Below are positions 1-8,073 of a stretch of DNA of 41,657 nucleotides, piece by piece. Under the pieces are notes generated by a model. It worked only from the letters and a program-made list of their open reading frames with translations, ran no database searches and was not told the origin of the DNA. The DNA is from an uncultured Collinsella sp. Its GTDB lineage: Bacteria > Actinomycetota > Coriobacteriia > Coriobacteriales > Coriobacteriaceae. Where the stretch lies: contig UQMM01000022.1 in assembly GCA_900542165.1 (NCBI GenBank), positions 1-41,657 on the forward strand. Direction: 5' to 3'. Numbering within the stretch: the first letter of the stretch is position 1; each line of letters opens with the position of its first letter. Made by a program: the position numbers and the translations under genes.

Positions 1-12
1 CCTGCGCAAGAC

Positions 13-38
13 GAAGGCCACATTAAGTGGCCTTCTTT
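13..38 (+). terminator. Hairpin, possible terminator of a gene upstream of the window
   Basis: A 9-bp perfect inverted repeat (GAAGGCCAC / GTGGCCTTC) with an ATTAA loop is followed by a short TTT run. It could end a plus-strand gene lying before the window. The T-run is weak, so this is tentative. Confidence 0.4.
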
Positions 39-106
39 GCGTGCGGAACTCGCGACAAACCAAAACCATCTCGCCAGCCCAGCGACCATGGGGTCCCAAG
101 GTTTTC

Positions 107-139
107 AAAAAAGCGGTCGGCGCGCAGTGCGCCGACCGC
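107..139 (-). terminator. Rho-independent terminator of gyrBA
   Basis: On the minus strand a GC-rich stem (GCGGTCGGCGC / GCGCCGACCGC arms, 113-139) is followed by six T residues (107-112). It lies about 40 bp past the gyrA stop codon, as expected for the end of the gyrB-gyrA transcript. Confidence 0.85.
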
Positions 140-179
140 CGATATATGGGGTCTGATGATTTTTACCAGCTAGGGCCTC

Positions 180-2918
180 TTACTCGTCTAGGAGATCCTC
201 TGGCATATCATTGCCGTCGCCTAGGTCGACTGGGGCCTCTTCGGTGTCGGCTGCGGCCTCGGCACCTTCGCCTTCGGGCTTCTCTTTGGCGGCCGTCATG
301 CGGGCTACGGCGCAGATGCGGTCGCTGTCGTCGACGGTCATCATCTTGACGCCCTGGGTGGCGCGACCAGTCTGGCTGATCTCGTCGGTCTTAACGCGAA
401 TGACCGTCGCGCCCTCCGTCACGATGAACAGCTCGTGCTGCGGGCCCACTGTCTTCATGGCCGCGAGGTTACCTTTACGCTCGGTCATTTGGATGGTGTA
501 GACGCCCTGACCGCCGCGATTCTGCTCCGGGTAGTCCGCGACCGGCGTACGCTTGCCGTAGCCGCGCTCGGTGATGACGAACAGATCGCCGTTGCCGTTA
601 GTGACTTCCATGCCCAGAACGCTCACGCCGTCCTTCATGCTAATGCCGCGAACGCCGCTGGTATCGCGGCCGGTGGCGCGCACCTGCTCCTCGGAGAACA
701 TGATCGCCTTGCCCGCGGTGGTGGCCAGGATGATCTTGTCGCCCTCGCGCACGCGGCGCACGTTCAGCAGCGCGTCGTCGTCACGCAGGTTGATAGCGAT
801 CAGGCCGTCACGACGGCTGCGGTCATACGCACTCATTACGGTCTTCTTGACCATGCCGCTCTTGGTGGCAAACATCAGGTACTCGTCGGCCGGGAACTCG
901 CGGCAGCTGATGACGCTCGCGATCTTCTCGCCGTCCTCAAAGGGCAGCAGGTTGACGATCGCGGTACCGCGCGCCTGACGCGTACCCACCGGCAGCTCGT
1001 GCACCTTCAGGCGATAGACCTTGCCCTTGCTCGAGAAGAACAGCACGTACTCGTGCGTGGACGCGATGAACATCTCGTCGATGACGTCATCCTCTTTGAG
1101 GTTGACGCCCGACACGCCCTTGCCGCCGCGCTTCTGGGCACGGTAGGCAGCCACCGGGATACGCTTCACATAGCCGGTGTGGGTGATGGTCACGACCATG
1201 TCCTCGTCGGCAATGAGGTCCTCGACGTCCAGGTCTTTCTCGACATGGCTGATCTCGGTGCGGCGCTTGTCGCCAAACTTCTTGGAGATCTCGCGCATCT
1301 CCTCCTTGATGACGCCTAGGATCTTCTCCTCGTGCGCCAGCAGGTCCTCGTAGTAGGCGATGGCGCGGCGCAGGCCGTCCAACTCTTCCTGAATCTTGTC
1401 GCGCTCCAGGCCGGTCAGGCGGCGCAGCTTCATCTCGAGGATGGCCGTGGTCTGCTCGGGCGTAAAGCCAAAGCGCTCGATCAGGCGGCTGCTGGCCTCG
1501 GAGTCGGTCTGCGAGGAGCGGATGATGCTGATGACCTCGTCGATATGGTCAAGGGCCATCAGGTAACCCTCGAGGATATGCGCGCGGGCCTGGGCCTTCT
1601 TAAGGTCAAAGCGGGTGCGGCGGGTGACGACGTCGACCTGGTGGTCGATATAGTGTTGCAACATCTCGCGCAGGCTCAGGCATTTGGGAACGCCGTTGAC
1701 GAGCGCCAGGTTGTTGGCGCCAAAGGTCGTCTGCAGCGAGGTGTACTTATACAGGTTGTTGAGCACAACCTGCGGAATGACGCCCTTCTTGAGCTCGATG
1801 ACCAGACGGATGCCCTTCTGGTTGGACTCATCGCGCATATCCGAGATACCCTCGATGCGCTTGTCGTTGACGAGCTGGGCAATCTTCTCCTGCAGGGTGC
1901 CCTTGTTGACCATGTAGGGAATCTCGGTAAAGACCAGGCGGCTGCGGCCGGTCTTGGTGGACTCCACGTGTGCCTTGGCACGTACGGTAATGGAGCCGCG
2001 ACCGGTCTCGTAGCTCTGCTTAATGCCGGCGCTGCCCATGATGATGGCGCCGGTGGGGAAGTCCGGACCGGGCATGATCTGCATGAGCTCGTCGACGGTG
2101 GCGTCGGGGTTATCGATCAGGTAGCAGGTGGCCTCAATCGCCTCGGTGAGGTTATGCGGGGCGATGTTGGTGGCCATGCCGACGGCGATGCCCTGGCTGC
2201 CGTTAACCAGCAGGTTGGGGAAGCGCGCAGGCAGTGCCACGGGCTCGGCGAGCGATTCGTCGTAGTTGGGCTGCCAGTCGACGGTATCCTTCTGCAGGTC
2301 GCGCAGCAGTTCCATGGCGGGCTTTGCCAGGCGGCTCTCGGTGTAGCGCATGGCCGCCGCGCCGTCGCCATCGATGTTACCGAAGTTGCCGTGACCGTCG
2401 ATGAGCGGCGTGCGCATGGAGAACCACTGTGCCAGGCGGACCATGGCCTCGTAGACCGCAGAGTCACCATGCGGGTGGTACTTGCCGATAACTTCGCCGA
2501 CCGTCCAGGCCGACTTCTTGTGCGGGCGGTTGGGGTAGATGCCGCTCTCGTTCATCGCATACAGAATGCGGCGGTGAACCGGCTTTAGGCCGTCGCGCAC
2601 GTCCGGCAGGGCGCGCGCCGTGATGACTGACATCGAATACTCGATGAACGACTGTTTCATCTCACGGCCGAACTCCGAAATCTGGAGCTGGCCGCCGTTT
2701 ATATCCTCGCCGGCAGAGGCACCACGGTCGACTTCGCCAAAGCTCTCCTCGAGCTCGGCGTCGTCTTCTTCTTCCTCATCATCGGCATCGGGATTATAGG
2801 CGTCCGGGTCGCCGTCCTCGCCCTGCTCAGCACGGGCAAGCAGGCGCTTCAGATCATCGGGCATGCCGGCATCGCCGGCCTGGCCCGTACCCTCGTTATT
2901 GTTGATATCGTCTGCCAC
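180..2918 (-). CDS. gyrA: DNA gyrase subunit A
   Basis: GyrA is the DNA breakage-reunion subunit of the type II topoisomerase that introduces negative supercoils using ATP hydrolysed by GyrB. The protein has 912 residues. The catalytic tyrosine is Y192 (RYTES). The quinolone-resistance region reads HPHGDSAVYE, with S153 and E157 at the E. coli S83 and D87 positions, so no classic resistance substitution is seen. The GyrA box is present as QKRGGKG and starts the beta-pinwheel C-terminal domain. The GTG start has AGGAGG four bases upstream. The gene begins 11 bp after the gyrB stop, so the two are co-transcribed. Oddly, about 70 acidic residues (E/D-rich, roughly 1-75) precede the point where E. 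coli GyrA begins, and the C-terminus is also acidic. Confidence 0.98.
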   Translation of the reverse strand: MADDINNNEGTGQAGDAGMPDDLKRLLARAEQGEDGDPDAYNPDADDEEEEDDAELEESFGEVDRGASAGEDINGGQLQISEFGREMKQSFIEYSMSVITARALPDVRDGLKPVHRRILYAMNESGIYPNRPHKKSAWTVGEVIGKYHPHGDSAVYEAMVRLAQWFSMRTPLIDGHGNFGNIDGDGAAAMRYTESRLAKPAMELLRDLQKDTVDWQPNYDESLAEPVALPARFPNLLVNGSQGIAVGMATNIAPHNLTEAIEATCYLIDNPDATVDELMQIMPGPDFPTGAIIMGSAGIKQSYETGRGSITVRAKAHVESTKTGRSRLVFTEIPYMVNKGTLQEKIAQLVNDKRIEGISDMRDESNQKGIRLVIELKKGVIPQVVLNNLYKYTSLQTTFGANNLALVNGVPKCLSLREMLQHYIDHQVDVVTRRTRFDLKKAQARAHILEGYLMALDHIDEVISIIRSSQTDSEASSRLIERFGFTPEQTTAILEMKLRRLTGLERDKIQEELDGLRRAIAYYEDLLAHEEKILGVIKEEMREISKKFGDKRRTEISHVEKDLDVEDLIADEDMVVTITHTGYVKRIPVAAYRAQKRGGKGVSGVNLKEDDVIDEMFIASTHEYVLFFSSKGKVYRLKVHELPVGTRQARGTAIVNLLPFEDGEKIASVISCREFPADEYLMFATKSGMVKKTVMSAYDRSRRDGLIAINLRDDDALLNVRRVREGDKIILATTAGKAIMFSEEQVRATGRDTSGVRGISMKDGVSVLGMEVTNGNGDLFVITERGYGKRTPVADYPEQNRGGQGVYTIQMTERKGNLAAMKTVGPQHELFIVTEGATVIRVKTDEISQTGRATQGVKMMTVDDSDRICAVARMTAAKEKPEGEGAEAAADTEEAPVDLGDGNDMPEDLLDE

Positions 2919-2929
2919 GCTACCTCCTC

Positions 2930-4960
2930 TTAAGCGTCAAGGAAACGTGCGTCATGCGCATGTTTTTCAATGTACTCGCGGCGATAGCCGACCTCGGAAC
3001 CCATCAGCTCGCGCACGGCGCGGTCCGCCACCACGGCGTCCTCGATCGACACACGCTGCAGGATGCGGGTCTTGGGATCCATCGTCGTCGAGGCAAGCTG
3101 CTTGGGGTCCATCTCGCCCAGGCCCTTGTAGCGCTGGACGGTATAGCCCTTGCGCTTTTTGGTGATCTTGCCGTCCTTGGCCTTGCCGTCCTCGTCGTTA
3201 TCGTCGGGGTTCAGGCCCAGGCTCTGGATGGTGTCGCGCAGGATCTCGTCTTCGGGCTGGCGGCCGTTGGGATACACGTAGTGAATCTTGTTGCGCACCT
3301 TAATGCCAAAGATAGGCGGGCAGGCAACATAGACGTAGCCGGCATCGATCAGCGGGCGCATGTACTTGTAGAAGAACGTCAGCAGCAAGATGCGGATATG
3401 CGCACCGTCGACGTCTGCATCGGTCATGATGATGATCTTGTGGTAGCGCGCCTTGGTGATATCGAAGTCGCCGCCGTCGCCGGCACTCGTCGTGACGCCG
3501 CAGCCGATCGCGGTAATCAGCGACTGGATGGTGTCACTCGAGAACGCGCGATGGTCACCAACGCGTTCGACGTTCAAAATCTTGCCGCGCAGGGGCAGAA
3601 TCGCCTGGATGTCTCGGCGACGGCCGTCCTTGGCCGAACCGCCTGCCGAGTCGCCCTCTACGATGAAGAGCTCGGTGAGCTCGGCATCGCGCACCGAGCA
3701 GTCGGCGAGCTTACCGGGCAGGGACGCCGTCTCGAGCAGGCTCTTGCGGCGGGTCGCCTCGCGCGCCTTGCGGGCGGCGTTGCGCGCCTTGCAGGCCTGT
3801 TGCGCCTTCTTGACGATCTCGCGAGCGGGCTTGGGATGCTCCTCGAGGTAATCGGCGAGGCCGTCGGTCACGATCTTGAGCGTCAGCGCGCGCATATAGG
3901 AGCTGCCGAGCTTAGCCTTGGTCTGGCCCTCAAATTGCGGGTCGGGCAGCTTGACCGAGATAACGGCCGAAAGGCCCTCGCGCACATCGTCGCCGGTCAG
4001 GTTGGCGTCTTTTTCCTTGAGCAGGTTCTGTTTGCGCGCGTAGTCGTTGATCACACGGGTGAGCGCGGTGCGGAAGCCCTCAAGGTGCATGCCGCCCTCG
4101 GGGGTGTAGATGTCGTTGGCAAACGACATGACGTTCTCGCCGTAACCGCTATTCCACTGCAGGGAAACCTCAACCTCGCCCATCTTGGTCACAGGCGCGT
4201 CCGGGTCCGATTTGCCCTCGATGTAGATGGGCTCCTTAAAGGCCTCGGGGACGTCCTTGCCCTCGTTGAGGAACTTGACGAAGTCGATGATGCCGCCCTC
4301 GTAGCAAAACTCCTCCACATGGGGAGTCGCCTCGCGCTCGTCGGTCAGCACGATTTTGAGGTTCTTATTGAGGAACGCCGTCTCCTGCAGACGGTTGTGC
4401 AGCGTATCGAAATCGTAGATGCATGTCTCGAAGATCTCGTCGTCGGGCCAGAAGGTGACGGTGGTGCCCGTCGAATCCGAGGTGCCCACGACCTCCATCT
4501 TCTTAACGGTCTTGCCGCGCGAGAACTCCATCTCGTAGGTGTTGCCGTCGCGACGAACCTGAACGACCACGCGCTTGGACAGTGCGTTGACGACGGAGAT
4601 ACCAACGCCGTGCAGGCCGCCCGAAACCTTATAGGCCGAGTTATCGAACTTACCGCCGGCGTGCAAGATCGTCATGACGACCTCGAGCGTCGGGATCTTT
4701 TTAACAGGGTGCTCGTCGACGGGGATGCCGCGCCCGTTGTCGACGACCGTGATGGAGTTGTCGGCGTGGACCGTCACCTGGATCTCGGTGCAGAAACCGG
4801 CCATGGCCTCGTCGACGGAGTTGTCAACGATCTCCCACACCAGGTGATGCAGACCGCTGGCGCTCGTCGAGCCGATATACATGCCCGGGCGCTTACGAAC
4901 GGCCTCGAGACCTTCGAGAATCTTAATCTCGCCGCCATCGTAATCGTTTTCGTTTGCCAC
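2930..4960 (-). CDS. gyrB: DNA gyrase subunit B
   Basis: GyrB is the ATPase subunit of gyrase. The GHKL ATP site is visible (DNGRGIPV; GGLHGVG), followed by the transducer and the TOPRIM domain (EGDSAGG; DADVDGAH), then the GyrA-interacting tail (RYKGLGEMD). I chose the GTG at 4960 (VANENDYDGG), giving 676 residues, because AAGGAGG sits just upstream. An in-frame TTG at 4978 would place the ribosome-binding site inside the gene. gyrA follows after 11 bp. A strong terminator (5011-5037) separates gyrB from dciA, so gyrB should have its own promoter in the short gap 4961-5010, but I could not assign one with confidence. Confidence 0.98.
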   Translation of the reverse strand: MANENDYDGGEIKILEGLEAVRKRPGMYIGSTSASGLHHLVWEIVDNSVDEAMAGFCTEIQVTVHADNSITVVDNGRGIPVDEHPVKKIPTLEVVMTILHAGGKFDNSAYKVSGGLHGVGISVVNALSKRVVVQVRRDGNTYEMEFSRGKTVKKMEVVGTSDSTGTTVTFWPDDEIFETCIYDFDTLHNRLQETAFLNKNLKIVLTDEREATPHVEEFCYEGGIIDFVKFLNEGKDVPEAFKEPIYIEGKSDPDAPVTKMGEVEVSLQWNSGYGENVMSFANDIYTPEGGMHLEGFRTALTRVINDYARKQNLLKEKDANLTGDDVREGLSAVISVKLPDPQFEGQTKAKLGSSYMRALTLKIVTDGLADYLEEHPKPAREIVKKAQQACKARNAARKAREATRRKSLLETASLPGKLADCSVRDAELTELFIVEGDSAGGSAKDGRRRDIQAILPLRGKILNVERVGDHRAFSSDTIQSLITAIGCGVTTSAGDGGDFDITKARYHKIIIMTDADVDGAHIRILLLTFFYKYMRPLIDAGYVYVACPPIFGIKVRNKIHYVYPNGRQPEDEILRDTIQSLGLNPDDNDEDGKAKDGKITKKRKGYTVQRYKGLGEMDPKQLASTTMDPKTRILQRVSIEDAVVADRAVRELMGSEVGYRREYIEKHAHDARFLDA

Positions 4961-5010
4961 ACGTCCTCCTTCAGTCAAGAAAATGTGTACAGCCTTACTA
5001 GTTTATCGTA

Positions 5011-5037
5011 AAAAATACCCTCGGGAACGAGGGTATT
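5011..5037 (-). terminator. Rho-independent terminator of dnaN-recF-dciA
   Basis: A stem of AAATACCCTCG paired with CGAGGGTATTT around a short loop is followed on the minus strand by a run of six T residues. It lies between the dciA stop (5065) and the gyrB start (4960). Confidence 0.85.
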
Positions 5038-5064
5038 TGGCTCTACAAGGCCACCAGATGCGAT

Positions 5065-5628
5065 TTAAGACTCTTTTTTGCTTTGCACGCCCTTGGCCCA
5101 CTCGGCACTGGCTCTCATGGCATTCTCGAGGGCCTCGCGCAGTTTTTGGTCTTCGATGGGCGCCACCCGGCGCTCAATCTCGGTGCGCTCGGCATCGCTG
5201 AGGTCGGCGTGCGGAGCCGGCGGGCGCTCGGTCGTCGCCGGGCGCAGGCGCTCCTTGGCGGCGGGCGGCGTGTGACCGGGCGCGGTGGTTTTGAACACCA
5301 GGCCATCCACATGCGCACCGGCGCGCTCCATGCGCGCGCGGATGATCTCGCGTAACAACGTCATTTCCTGCGTCCACGAGGGCGAGTCGAGATATACCAG
5401 CAGCTCATTGGACTCGGGCAGGTAGCGCAGGCCCGTCACATGCCGCCCCTCGCGCGTGCCCGAGCACACCGCGTTCCACGCGCGATAGACCGCGCGCGAC
5501 TCCTCGGCAGCCTCCATCTGCGCGCGGCGCTCAGGCGTTGCAGCCGCCAGGATGCGCTGGCGCTCTGCGTTCAAAAACCCACTGAAGGCGACCGTTTCGC
5601 TCTCGCGCTCGTAATTAGCACGTCTCAC
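5065..5628 (-). CDS. dciA: DciA-family (DUF721) replication protein
   Basis: A 187-residue protein of the DUF721/DciA family. DciA proteins help load the replicative helicase DnaB in bacteria that lack DnaC or DnaI. The N-terminal half carries the family pattern (RAWNAVC..., HVTGLRYLPESNELLVYLDS, SPSWTQEM). The C-terminal half is a charged Pro/Ala/Arg-rich region that is probably disordered. The GTG start at 5628 overlaps the recF stop by 14 bases, implying translational coupling. Mycobacterium has its DUF721 gene in the same place between recF and gyrB, which supports the call. Function is from family knowledge. Confidence 0.85.
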   Translation of the reverse strand: MRRANYERESETVAFSGFLNAERQRILAAATPERRAQMEAAEESRAVYRAWNAVCSGTREGRHVTGLRYLPESNELLVYLDSPSWTQEMTLLREIIRARMERAGAHVDGLVFKTTAPGHTPPAAKERLRPATTERPPAPHADLSDAERTEIERRVAPIEDQKLREALENAMRASAEWAKGVQSKKES

Positions 5629-6721
5629 CCATGCTCACCACCTTGGCTCGATCAAGCAGGTCATCGGTAAAATACCCCAGGTTGGTCGTGGTTATGACCG
5701 TCTGGATATCATCGCCGATCAACTGCAAAAAAGCACCGCGGCGCTCGCCGTCGAGTTCGCTCATCACGTCGTCCAAAAGCAGCAGTGGGGCGGTGCCCAG
5801 GACATCGCGAGCCACGGCCACCTCCGCCACCTTCCAGGCCAGCACCAACGTTCGCTGCTGACCCTGGCTGGCAAATGAACGGGCGGAACGACCCGCCACG
5901 GTAAACTCAATCTCATCGCGATGCGGTCCCACCAGCGTCACGCCGCGGCGAATTTCCTCGTCGGCGTGCTCATCAAGGGCAGCCAGCATGCGCTCGTACG
6001 CCCAGCCCTTCAGTTCTTCGCGATCCTCGACCTGGGGCAAATCCCCCAGCGTGGACGTATAGGTCACGTTGGCGGCCTCGCCGGATGCCACTTGCCCGTA
6101 GGCAGTGTGCACATGGCCCGCCAGCCGGTCGAGCAGGGCCAACCGGTGCACAAGCAGAGCCGAGCCCGCGCGGGCAATCGAATCGTTCCACGCGCCGAGC
6201 ATCTCGCGGCAGCACCAGGTCTCCTTGAGCAAGGCGTTACGCTGGGTCACGCAGCGCCCATAGGTGCTCGCAAGATCGGCATAGCGTGCGCTCAGTTGCA
6301 TGCCAAAGTCATCGAGGGCGGCGCGGCGCACACTGGCGCCTCGCTTAACCATGTCCAGATGGTCGGGACAAAACAGCACGCTCGGCAGAACCCCGCGCAC
6401 ACCGGCGGCGGAGCATCTCTTGCCGTTGCGGCTAAACGAGCGCTTACCGTCCCCCGCGCTCAATCCCATATCAAGCACGCGGCCGTCGCCCTCGAGCCTC
6501 AGCTCGACCTTGCACGAGCCCACGCCGTCATGGACGAGCTCGGCTGCGGTCGGATGCCTAAACGAGGCGCCGCTCGTCAGCAGCTGCAGTGCCTCTATGA
6601 GATTGGTCTTTCCCGCCGCGTTGGGTCCCGCAAGTATCGTTACGCCCTCGTCCAGGGCAAGGCGATAGCTATCGAAGCTGCGGTAGTGCGCGACGGAAAG
6701 ATCGCGGGCGAACATGGTCAT
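5615..6721 (-). CDS. recF: DNA replication/repair protein RecF
   Basis: RecF is an SMC-like ATPase that helps load RecA at single-strand gaps. The 368-residue protein shows a Walker A motif (GPNAAGKTN), an ABC signature (ASQGQQRT) and Walker B with D-loop (LLLLDDVMSELD). The frame stays open far upstream inside dnaN, but homology begins at MTMFARDL. I therefore take ATG 6721, 10 bases after the dnaN stop; ATG 6715 is an alternative. No strong ribosome-binding site is seen, so translation is probably coupled to dnaN. It overlaps dciA downstream. Confidence 0.95.
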   Translation of the reverse strand: MTMFARDLSVAHYRSFDSYRLALDEGVTILAGPNAAGKTNLIEALQLLTSGASFRHPTAAELVHDGVGSCKVELRLEGDGRVLDMGLSAGDGKRSFSRNGKRCSAAGVRGVLPSVLFCPDHLDMVKRGASVRRAALDDFGMQLSARYADLASTYGRCVTQRNALLKETWCCREMLGAWNDSIARAGSALLVHRLALLDRLAGHVHTAYGQVASGEAANVTYTSTLGDLPQVEDREELKGWAYERMLAALDEHADEEIRRGVTLVGPHRDEIEFTVAGRSARSFASQGQQRTLVLAWKVAEVAVARDVLGTAPLLLLDDVMSELDGERRGAFLQLIGDDIQTVITTTNLGYFTDDLLDRAKVVSMGETC

Positions 6722-6731
6722 AGGGCGGTTG

Positions 6732-7835
6732 CTAGATGCGGACCGGCATGACCAGGTACAGGTAGTTGATCTTGTCGTAGGACTTGAAGATGCCCGCCTG
6801 CGAATAGCTCTTGAGCTCCAGCGTGATCTCCTTCTCCTTGGACAGGGCATTGAGGCAGCCGAAGATGTAGTGGTAGTTGAAGGCGATGGTACCCGACTCG
6901 CCCTCGGCCTCGACATCGATCGTCTCCTGCGCAAGGTCCTGGTCATTGGAAATGGAGGACAGGCCCATCTGCCCGTTCTCGACATCGATCTCGAACTTGA
7001 CGGCGGGGTTGGCGCTCGCGATAACGGCCACGCGTTTGAGGGCGGCGTTAAAGGCGGCGACGTCGATCTTGACGCTCGTCACGCACGAATCGGGGATGAG
7101 CTGCTTGTAGTTGGGGTACACGCCCTCGATGCGGCGCGACACGTAGGTGGTGTTGCCGGCCTCAAAGACGACCTGGGTGTCGGTAGCTCCGATCATGATG
7201 GTCGCCTGGCTGGCCATGATGTTCAGCGCGTCGTTAAAGGCGTCGGCCGGAACGTTGAGCTCAAAGGAGCCCTCGAGGGTCGAGGTCTCGACCTGCGTAT
7301 CGCACACGGCCAAGCGGAAAGAATCGGTCGCCACCAGGCGAACGGTGTTGTTCTCGACCTTCATGTGCACGCCGCCCAGGATGGGGCGAGCCTTGTCGGT
7401 CGAGGTGACGCGCCACACGCGGCCGACCATTTCGGACAAGATATCGGTCGGCAGCTCCACGGCACTCTCGATGGCATAGGCCGGAAACTCAGGGAAGTCA
7501 TTGGCATCGAGCGTGTTCAGCCTAAAAGAGCTCTTCTCGCAACTAATCAGCACCTGGCGCTCGGACAGCTCAAAGGTGACCGGGGCATCGGGGAGGGTCT
7601 TGGTGATATTGGAGAGCATCTTACAGGGGATAACCATCTCGCCCTCTTCTTCGACATGCGCCGCGATGCGATGACGGATCGAGATAGTGTAGTTAGAGGT
7701 CTGGAATTCCAAGATGCCGTCTTGCGCCTTGACGAGCACGCCCGACAGGATGGGAAGGGTGGATGCCGAAGCGACACCCTTCATAACGACGCCGATGGCT
7801 TGTGTAAGCGAGCTCTGGCTGACGGTGAACTTCAT
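6732..7835 (-). CDS. dnaN: DNA polymerase III beta subunit (sliding clamp)
   Basis: The sliding clamp encircles DNA and tethers polymerase and repair proteins. The protein has 367 residues, the usual length for three tandem clamp folds. The start MKFTVSQSSLTQAI and the C-terminus LYLVMPVRI are typical of the family; the C-terminal MPVRI is the conserved end next to the partner-binding pocket. AAAGG lies nine bases before the ATG. It heads the dnaN-recF-dciA transcription unit and is separated from dnaA by the presumed unwinding region of the origin. Confidence 0.97.
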   Translation of the reverse strand: MKFTVSQSSLTQAIGVVMKGVASASTLPILSGVLVKAQDGILEFQTSNYTISIRHRIAAHVEEEGEMVIPCKMLSNITKTLPDAPVTFELSERQVLISCEKSSFRLNTLDANDFPEFPAYAIESAVELPTDILSEMVGRVWRVTSTDKARPILGGVHMKVENNTVRLVATDSFRLAVCDTQVETSTLEGSFELNVPADAFNDALNIMASQATIMIGATDTQVVFEAGNTTYVSRRIEGVYPNYKQLIPDSCVTSVKIDVAAFNAALKRVAVIASANPAVKFEIDVENGQMGLSSISNDQDLAQETIDVEAEGESGTIAFNYHYIFGCLNALSKEKEITLELKSYSQAGIFKSYDKINYLYLVMPVRI

Positions 7836-7894
7836 CTTTTAATACCTTTCTATAGATATAAATATCTTAATAATAGTAATAGCACTGACGAAAC

Positions 7895-7903
7895 TGTTGA
7901 TTA
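7895..7903 (-). promoter_or_regulatory. DnaA-box-like site TAATCAACA
   Basis: Two mismatches from the classic TTATCCACA, but it shares the CAACA half with the other candidate boxes of this window. It sits 12 bases from the TAR triplet run, the position expected of the box that loads DnaA onto the trios. Confidence 0.45.
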
Positions 7904-8049
7904 CTCCCAAAGACGCAGGTCAGACCCAGAAAGAGAATCGACAGCAACCTGTGTGCAACAGGGGTGGTTTTCCATGTTCAAAACCTGCGCAAAACTTTTC
8001 ATCATCGCGGGTTGGGTTTTAGACACCTTATGCCCGTGGTTTCGACAAG

Positions 8050-8058
8050 TTTTCAACA
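8050..8058 (+). promoter_or_regulatory. DnaA-box-like site TTTTCAACA
   Basis: Same nonamer as the two minus-strand sites at 11251-11259 and 11304-11312. It lies just past the dnaA stop codon in the dnaN-dnaA gap. Confidence 0.55.
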
Positions 8059-8073
8059 GGTGTCTCTATTTCC

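Larger units (their letters stand above)
7836..8073. other. oriC: dnaN-dnaA intergenic region, likely part of oriC (unwinding element)
   Basis: This 238-bp gap contains a strongly AT-rich tract (7840-7882). It ends in five tandem T-A-(A/G) triplets, TAATAATAGTAATAG (7868-7882), like the DnaA-trio motif. Twelve bases further is a DnaA-box-like site TGTTGATTA (7895-7903, TAATCAACA on the minus strand). A second box, TTTTCAACA, is at 8050-8058, and the imperfect palindrome CCTGTGTGCAACAGG lies near 7948-7962. Box, GC-containing spacer, trios, then AT-rich DNA is the order described for the basal unwinding system of Bacillus subtilis. Assignment as the origin is an inference. Confidence 0.65.

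Noticed and set aside
150..160. Quinolone-resistance change in GyrA
   Set aside because: The residues at the E. coli S83 and D87 positions are Ser and Glu, an ordinary natural combination.
2954..5011. 685-codon plus-strand open frame
   Set aside because: It lies antisense to gyrB throughout, has no recognisable domains, and its length is explained by high GC and biased codons on the opposite strand.
6722..6985. Upstream extension of the recF frame
   Set aside because: Overlaps dnaN, gives low-complexity Arg/Ser peptide and lacks RecF homology before MTMFARDL.
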